The position numbers were made by a program, and so were the translations under genes. A DNA stretch of 64,000 bases. Origin: Bacteroidia bacterium (GTDB taxonomy: Bacteria; Bacteroidota; Bacteroidia; Flavobacteriales; Flavobacteriaceae). The stretch's first letter is position 1; each line of letters starts with the position of its first letter. The DNA is taken from NCBI GenBank assembly GCA_030427735.1, contig JAUIBP010000012.1:44937-108936 (forward strand). The letters are read 5' to 3'. The notes beneath the pieces are model-generated. The model was not told where the DNA came from. It searched no databases and saw nothing but the letters and a program-made list of their open reading frames with translations. Of this stretch, positions 59,045 to 64,000 are shown in pieces.

Positions 59045-61015
59045 ATGAAGCAACTCATTCTATCATTCTTTTTATTGTGTTTTTCTTTGCTGGCACACGC
59101 TCAAAATTTTACAGTACCAGAAAAAGGTCAAAGAACAGAATCAAGTAATGGGCTTCAAAATAATTTAAATTCACGTTCGTCGGATACCGTTAGTACGAAA
59201 GCAGGTACTCAAAAAGTGGGGAAGATCGATCAGTATTTAATCATTTCTAGTGTAAACGATACCACGTTTGTAGATACTACCTTAAATATAAAGAAAGACT
59301 ATAAGTTTAATTACCGCAGGAAAGATAATTTTAATCTGATTTCTTTTTCGAATATGGGGCAAACTTATAACACGCTTAGTTACAATTTTAAAAGTGAGCA
59401 GCTAATGCCCGGTTTTGGTGCCCGTGCCAAAATGTTTGATTTTTATAGTGTAGAAGACATTGTGTATTACCACGTGCCAACGCCTTTTACCGAGTTGTTT
59501 TATAAAACGGGTTTCGAACAAGGACAAGTGGCTAGCGGTTTGTTTACCGTAAATACGTCCGAGCGATTTAATTTTTCGGTGGCCTATAAAGGCTTGCGTT
59601 CGTTAGGGAATTATCAAAATTACATATCGAGTTCGGGGCACTTTACCTTTACAAGCAATTATAAAACTAAAGACGAACGCTATATCGCGAAAGTTCATTT
59701 TGTTGCGCAGAATATTAATAATGAAGAAAATGGCGGACTGACAGACGATGAACTACAATATTTTGAATCTGGAGATCCAGAATTTTCGGATCGAGGTGTT
59801 TTTGATATGAATTTCCAAAATGCCGATAATACTTTAAAAGGAAAACGATTTTATTTAGATCATACCTACCATATTGTTAAACCAGCAGATTCGTTGGCAA
59901 ACCATAGTTTAAATGTGGCTCACATTATGAATTTTGAAGATACTTACTTTCAATTCAACCAAAGTGCCCGAGATACTATTTATTTTGGATCTGCTTTTAA
60001 AACTCAAAATTTAAGCGACCGAGCTACATTAGAGAATTTTCATAATCAATTACAATTAAATTATGGAAATAGAATTTTAGGTAACCTTCAGTTTAATACC
60101 AGTTGGGACAATTATAACTACGGATACGACCAAATTGTGATTCTGGACGGTAATCGTATAACCAACAGATTAAAAGGAAATGTAATTGCGGTTGGTGGTA
60201 AATACCATAATAGTTTTGGTGGGTTTGAAATTAATGGTGATGCAGGTTTAAATGTTACGGGAGATTTTAGTGGTAATTACATAACTGGGCAAGCAGGGTA
60301 TAGGCTTAACGACGATTTGGCTTTTAGTGCGGCAATCAATCACAATGCCAAGCAACCTAATTATAATTTTTTATTGTTTCAGAGCGATTATTTAAACTAC
60401 AATTGGCAGTCAAATTTTAGTAGCGAAAAAACACAGCAGCTTAGTTTTAAGGTCGTGTCAGATAAATATGTTAATTTAGATATCGATTATTCTACAATTA
60501 GCGATTATGCATATTTTAAGAAAGATTCGCTTGGTGGTGTTAAACCATTTCAGGATAATACCACGATTACTTACTTACGTGTTAAGCTAGATAAAGAAAT
60601 AAAAGTAGGGCATTTTGCACTGGCGAATACTATTATGTACCAAAATGTACAAGATGACAACAAGGTGTATAATGTGCCAGAATTTGTAACGCGAAATACC
60701 TTATATTATAGTAACGAACTTTTTAAAAAAGCACTGTATTTACAAACAGGAATAACATTCAATTATTTTAGTAAATATAACATGGATGCTTACGATCCGC
60801 TTTTGGGCGAGTTTTATGTGCAAAACGATACGGCTCTTGGTGGTTATCCCAGATTCGATTTCTTTTTAGATGCTAAAATACAAACAGCCCGAATTTACTT
60901 TATGTGCGAACATTTTAACTCTGCATTTACGGGTTACAATTATTATTCTGCACCCAATTACCCATACCGCGACTTTACCATTAGGTTTGGTATAGAATGG
61001 AATTTCTTTTTGTAA
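59045..61015 (+). CDS. Putative outer-membrane porin (Bacteroidota type)
   Basis: 656 residues with a signal peptide (MKQLILSFFLLCFSLLAHAQ). The mature protein has many beta-strand segments with aromatic girdle residues (YNTLSYNFKSEQLMPGFGARAKMFDFYSVEDIVYYHVPTPFTELFYKTGFEQGQ, about 107-160). It ends in FRFGIEWNFFL with a terminal aromatic, as outer-membrane barrels do. The stretch from YYHVPTPFTELFYKTGFEQGQ is what I associate with the 'putative porin' family found near rnhB in Flavobacteriaceae. The N-terminal ~60 polar residues could be a periplasmic plug or linker. Substrate unknown. Confidence 0.85.
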   Translation: MKQLILSFFLLCFSLLAHAQNFTVPEKGQRTESSNGLQNNLNSRSSDTVSTKAGTQKVGKIDQYLIISSVNDTTFVDTTLNIKKDYKFNYRRKDNFNLISFSNMGQTYNTLSYNFKSEQLMPGFGARAKMFDFYSVEDIVYYHVPTPFTELFYKTGFEQGQVASGLFTVNTSERFNFSVAYKGLRSLGNYQNYISSSGHFTFTSNYKTKDERYIAKVHFVAQNINNEENGGLTDDELQYFESGDPEFSDRGVFDMNFQNADNTLKGKRFYLDHTYHIVKPADSLANHSLNVAHIMNFEDTYFQFNQSARDTIYFGSAFKTQNLSDRATLENFHNQLQLNYGNRILGNLQFNTSWDNYNYGYDQIVILDGNRITNRLKGNVIAVGGKYHNSFGGFEINGDAGLNVTGDFSGNYITGQAGYRLNDDLAFSAAINHNAKQPNYNFLLFQSDYLNYNWQSNFSSEKTQQLSFKVVSDKYVNLDIDYSTISDYAYFKKDSLGGVKPFQDNTTITYLRVKLDKEIKVGHFALANTIMYQNVQDDNKVYNVPEFVTRNTLYYSNELFKKALYLQTGITFNYFSKYNMDAYDPLLGEFYVQNDTALGGYPRFDFFLDAKIQTARIYFMCEHFNSAFTGYNYYSAPNYPYRDFTIRFGIEWNFFL

Positions 61016-61117
61016 CGGCTTTATGTGTTTCATTTTGTATTAAGTCCATTATCTATGCTTTAGGTTTAGAGGGTTTTACTTATATTCGCTGTATATAAGC
61101 TCTAACTTATCATTTAC

Positions 61118-62218
61118 ATGAAAATACAAAGTTGTCTCTTATTTTTAAGTTGTGTGTTTTTTTGCAGTACTACTTTTGGACAAATAAATCAAGAAATCCA
61201 AACAACAGATGCAGAAGAGCAATACCCTTATGTATTACCAATTTGGGGGCAAAAAGTGCAAGAACGAGGCATGGCTGATCAATTGCAATTGCCGTTTGGT
61301 GTTAACATAAACTATGTAAATGCCTTTGTCGAGCTGGATGTTACCGAGTTTGAAATGATGATTAACGGTCACGATCTTTCAGGAATTATTAATACCGAAA
61401 CATTAAATTTTAAAGAAGTAAGTGCAACTACTAATGGTGTAAATGTAAGGGCCGATGCTTGGGTGCTTCCTTTTATGAATATATATGCGTTATTTTCTTC
61501 TGTAAAGGGGGGAACCAATGTTTCGCTACAACCAGCATGGACTAATGAGGTTGGAGAAGTTGTACTGCAATTACCAGAGTTTTCTTCGAATGTAGATTTC
61601 GATGCGATAGCCTATGGTCTAGGAACGACTTTAATTTTTGGTTGGGATAATTATTTTTCAAGTGTCGATATGAATTATTCGGCAACCAATACCGAAATTT
61701 TAAAAGATAATATTGGCTATTTAACCTTGTCTGGGCGTTTAGGCCATAGGTTTGGATTAAGTAAAACGAAAAAGGATTTTTTTGTAGCGCCTTATTTGGG
61801 GGTGATGTATAGAGATTTTGTAGGCGCTCGAGGGAGTAATGGTTCTATACGTATGGACGAAGTGTTTCCAGATTTAGAAACTACTTTTAACGAAAAAGCC
61901 AATGAAAAAATAGCAGAAAACCAAGCCGTTATAGATAATCCGTCAACTTCAATAGCCGAACGTGTAAAATTAGAAGCACAAAATCAAGCCATCGAAACAA
62001 TTCAAACACGAATAAATGATAGTGGAGCCTTTAGTGCAGAGATTGATTATTTTATACGAAAGGATCTTATTCAAACTGTAACCTTTCAATTCGGATTCAA
62101 CTTGCAAATCAATAAAAGTTGGATGTTACGCGGTGAATATGGTGTAGCAGATTCCCAACGTTTTTTAATGACAGGTCTTCAATATCGTTTTGGTGTAAAA
62201 AAGAAAACCATCAAATAA
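61118..62218 (+). CDS. Outer-membrane barrel-like protein of unknown function (366 aa)
   Basis: Signal peptide MKIQSCLLFLSCVFFCSTTFG. The body consists of amphipathic beta segments (LPFGVNINYVNAFVELDVTEFEM, VNVRADAWVLPFMNIYALFSSV, FFVAPYLGVMYRDF, TVTFQFGFNLQINKSWMLRGEYGVAD) and ends SQRFLMTGLQYRFG. A helical, lysine/glutamate-rich insert (FNEKANEKIAENQAVIDN through RVKLEAQNQAIETIQTRIND, about 265-310) separates the last strands. The overall design matches 'transporter family' barrels of Bacteroidota. It is probably paired with the BamA-like barrel gene that follows, which has a similar function class but no homology that I see. Confidence 0.78.
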   Translation: MKIQSCLLFLSCVFFCSTTFGQINQEIQTTDAEEQYPYVLPIWGQKVQERGMADQLQLPFGVNINYVNAFVELDVTEFEMMINGHDLSGIINTETLNFKEVSATTNGVNVRADAWVLPFMNIYALFSSVKGGTNVSLQPAWTNEVGEVVLQLPEFSSNVDFDAIAYGLGTTLIFGWDNYFSSVDMNYSATNTEILKDNIGYLTLSGRLGHRFGLSKTKKDFFVAPYLGVMYRDFVGARGSNGSIRMDEVFPDLETTFNEKANEKIAENQAVIDNPSTSIAERVKLEAQNQAIETIQTRINDSGAFSAEIDYFIRKDLIQTVTFQFGFNLQINKSWMLRGEYGVADSQRFLMTGLQYRFGVKKKTIK

Positions 62219-62258
62219 AAAGTCTTTAAGCAGAACATGTAAAAGACTTTAGTTTTTT
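62219..62258 (+). terminator. Hairpin terminator after the 366-aa barrel gene
   Basis: AAAGTCTTT (62219-62227) pairs with AAAGACTTT (62242-62250) across a 14-base loop. AG and seven T residues follow. It starts directly after the stop codon, in the 55-base gap before the next gene. Confidence 0.75.
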
Positions 62259-62273
62259 TGAAGTTTATAGGTT

Positions 62274-63542
62274 TTGAAATATATTAAAGTCATACTTGTT
62301 CTTAGTGTCTTTTGCTGTTACTTAAACAGCTCACCAATCTTTGCGCAAGATTCCATTTCGTTTTTTAATAAAATTTTAAAAGGAAAACCCAAACCGCCGC
62401 CAGAAAAGGGGAGTTTCTATTTTTCGCCATTACCTGCATTAAGTGTTAATCCTGCCCATGGGTTTATGTACGGTGTTGCAGCGTCTGCAAGTGGCTATTT
62501 AGGAAATCCAGAAGACACAAAAATTTCCAATGCGTTTATTGCGGCTATTTTTACCACAAAGCAGCAGTTTATCTTTAATTTAAAATCGACTGTCTATTCC
62601 GAGCAGAATACATTTTTAGCTTTAGGCGATTGGCGATATTTAAATTCATCGCAAGAAACTTGGGGGTTAGGTACAGGGTCGCAATCTGCTAGATTGGCTT
62701 ATACCGATTTTAATAATTTTGAAGGAAACGTACAAGGTGTAACCGAAGCTAATAATTTAGAGTTCGAATTGATACGTTTTTACGAAACAATTTTACGGCG
62801 ATTAGATACTACACCACTTTATATTGGGTTAGGTGTACATATAGATGTGTTTAATAAAATTAAAGATCCGCTTTTAGACCTGGAAGCTTCGCCAAAACAA
62901 ATTACACCTTATTATGCATACAATGCCTATTATGGGTTTCATCAAAATAAATCTAATTTAATAGGACTTTCTGCAAATGCGGTTTACGATTCGCGCGATA
63001 ATGTTAATACGCCTTATTCTGGCAGATACGCGATGTTAAGGTTTAAGTACAATCCAGAATTTCTAGGCAGCGATAAAACATCTTCCCAATTATGGTTAGA
63101 ATACAGAGACTATTTAAGTATTAAAAAGGATCATAAAACCATTTTAGCATTTTGGGGTTATGCAAATCTTACGCTTTCTGGCGATTTACCGTACATGAGT
63201 TTGCCAGCTTTGGGCTGGGATCAATATGCTAAATCAGGAGAGCCTTATGCTCAAGGGCGTTTTAGAGGGGATAATCTCTTATTTTCTGCTGTAGAATTAA
63301 GGCAGCATATCTGGGCGACTAAAAATAATCCTAGATTTTTAGGAGCTGTTGGTTTTGTAAATGCAACAACAGCTAGTGGAGCGGGCAATGGTATTGCCTT
63401 GTTTGAGTATATAAATCCGGGTTACGGATTAGGACTTCGTATAAACATAAGTAAAAATGCGCGCACAAATATAGGGTTGGATTATGGTTGGGGAAGTTAT
63501 GGTGCAACTGGTTTCTTTTTGAAGCTTAACGAAACGTTTTAG
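62274..63542 (+). CDS. BamA/TamA-family outer-membrane barrel protein
   Basis: 422 residues. The frame opens with TTG at 62274 followed directly by a signal peptide (KYIKVILVLSVFCCYLNSSPIFAQ), so TTG initiation is likely. GSFYFSPLPALSVNPAHGFMYGVAASASGYLG (about 41-72) and VYDSRDNVNTPYSGRYAMLRFKYNPEF (about 236-262) carry the D-x-R-D/N-x-x-x-P-x-x-G signature of the Omp85/BamA surface-antigen barrel, and ASGAGNGIALFEYINPGYGLGLRI the late strands. It has no POTRA domains, so it is a short variant whose function is not established. A terminator follows the preceding gene, but read-through is possible. Confidence 0.85.
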   Translation: MKYIKVILVLSVFCCYLNSSPIFAQDSISFFNKILKGKPKPPPEKGSFYFSPLPALSVNPAHGFMYGVAASASGYLGNPEDTKISNAFIAAIFTTKQQFIFNLKSTVYSEQNTFLALGDWRYLNSSQETWGLGTGSQSARLAYTDFNNFEGNVQGVTEANNLEFELIRFYETILRRLDTTPLYIGLGVHIDVFNKIKDPLLDLEASPKQITPYYAYNAYYGFHQNKSNLIGLSANAVYDSRDNVNTPYSGRYAMLRFKYNPEFLGSDKTSSQLWLEYRDYLSIKKDHKTILAFWGYANLTLSGDLPYMSLPALGWDQYAKSGEPYAQGRFRGDNLLFSAVELRQHIWATKNNPRFLGAVGFVNATTASGAGNGIALFEYINPGYGLGLRINISKNARTNIGLDYGWGSYGATGFFLKLNETF

Positions 63543-63787
63543 TTTTTTTTGAATAGAAAACTATATAAAGAGCGAATACGTCTAAATAGAAAAAGTAAGA
63601 AGTATAGCGTATTTGGCTTGATAGACACTAGATGCTTTATCCATTAATATAGTCTGTATTTATTATAATCGATATAGTATTTTGAAGCGAATTATTAAGC
63701 GTTTTTATAAATCTGATAGTATTTGTAATTGCAACTCGCATAATTCCAGCGTATTAAAAAATAATTCAAAAAAACACATTAAAAAGT

Positions 63788-63819
63788 TTGTTTGGGAAGA
63801 GAAAAGGGTTGTATATTTG
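63788..63819 (+). promoter_or_regulatory. Upstream promoter P1 of a probable rRNA operon
   Basis: TATATTTG at 63812-63819 is an exact -7 box. TTG occurs at 63792-63794 (spacer 17) and 63788-63790 (spacer 21). It is followed by a GC-rich CACCCGCTTACGGC discriminator-like stretch. The 245 bases before it (63543-63787) show no gene. Confidence 0.6.
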
Positions 63820-63924
63820 CACCCGCTTACGGCGAGAGGGATATTAGAAAAGGAGTAAGCAAACGTTCATTTACAGGCAAGCGATAGGGTTTAAAATTAA
63901 ATTTAAAAAATATCAAAAAAAGCT

Positions 63925-63953
63925 TTGTAGATTTAAAAAAGGTTGTACATTTG
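63925..63953 (+). promoter_or_regulatory. Downstream promoter P2 of a probable rRNA operon
   Basis: TTG (63925-63927), an 18-base spacer and TACATTTG (63946-63953) form a near-ideal Bacteroidota promoter. CAGCCGCTAAAAACGGC follows, echoing P1. Tandem strong promoters with the same TTTGCA-x-CCGCT...ACGGC element are what I expect ahead of a flavobacterial 16S rRNA gene; the gene itself would start beyond 64000. Confidence 0.6.
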
Positions 63954-64000
63954 CAGCCGCTAAAAACGGCAACGTTTTTAGAAAGAAAAGTTCATTGTAA

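Overview
This window comes from a member of the Bacteroidota, most likely a marine-type Flavobacteriaceae. The sequence is AT-rich. Promoters carry the Bacteroidota -7 box TAnnTTTG, and A-rich tracts replace Shine-Dalgarno sites. Two large secreted proteins end in Por/T9SS C-terminal sorting domains. It also has glutamine synthetases of type III and of the eukaryote-like type II, BlaR1-type peptidases with a TonB-plug-like tail, and the purM/prfA/pyrF gene neighbourhood known from this group. The genus cannot be fixed from the sequence alone. No phage, insertion sequence, CRISPR array or tRNA gene was recognised.

Layout. 0-7.5 kb: truncated YiiX-like lipoprotein, apt, a blaI-blaR1 pair with its operators, a Ca2+/Na+ antiporter, and two divergent glutamine synthetases. 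8-19 kb: purM, DUF3078, a B12-dependent ribonucleotide reductase, a YhhN-like membrane protein, prfA, pyrF, a BtuF-like receptor, two small paralogous proteins, an unknown protein and purU. 19-26 kb: a fused B12-dependent acyl-CoA mutase, then a lipoprotein/di-haem peroxidase operon. 26-33.7 kb: an accessory-looking stretch of outer-membrane, J-domain, SDR, DoxX-like and Crp-type genes, followed by DUF4136-hutU and two small proteins. 33.9-40.4 kb: two paralogous T9SS cargo proteins. 40.5-43.6 kb: D-cysteine desulfhydrase/ACC deaminase-like, glucosaminidase-LysM and hemL in one operon. 43.6-45.4 kb: a nearly gene-free region full of repeats. 45.4-49.2 kb: three small secreted proteins, an orphan LuxR-type response regulator and a Spy-like protein. 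49.3-63.5 kb: EEP nuclease, lysS, pmp3, small lipoproteins, lipB, an NdpA-like protein, a beta-propeller-like lipoprotein, rnhB, a porin and a BamA-like barrel. 63.8-64 kb: tandem strong promoters resembling an rRNA operon leader, with the rRNA itself outside the window.

Most genes are core metabolism (purine, pyrimidine, B12-dependent, nitrogen assimilation, haem and lipoate synthesis). The least explained content is non-coding. It includes four copies of a ~200 bp highly structured repeat and a 42 bp perfect palindrome. At 44.40-44.59 kb a 10-bp-phased TGAC array (12-13 units) is followed at once by an 11-bp-phased TTGTTCG array (3-4 units). These phased arrays are the most unusual signal in the window.
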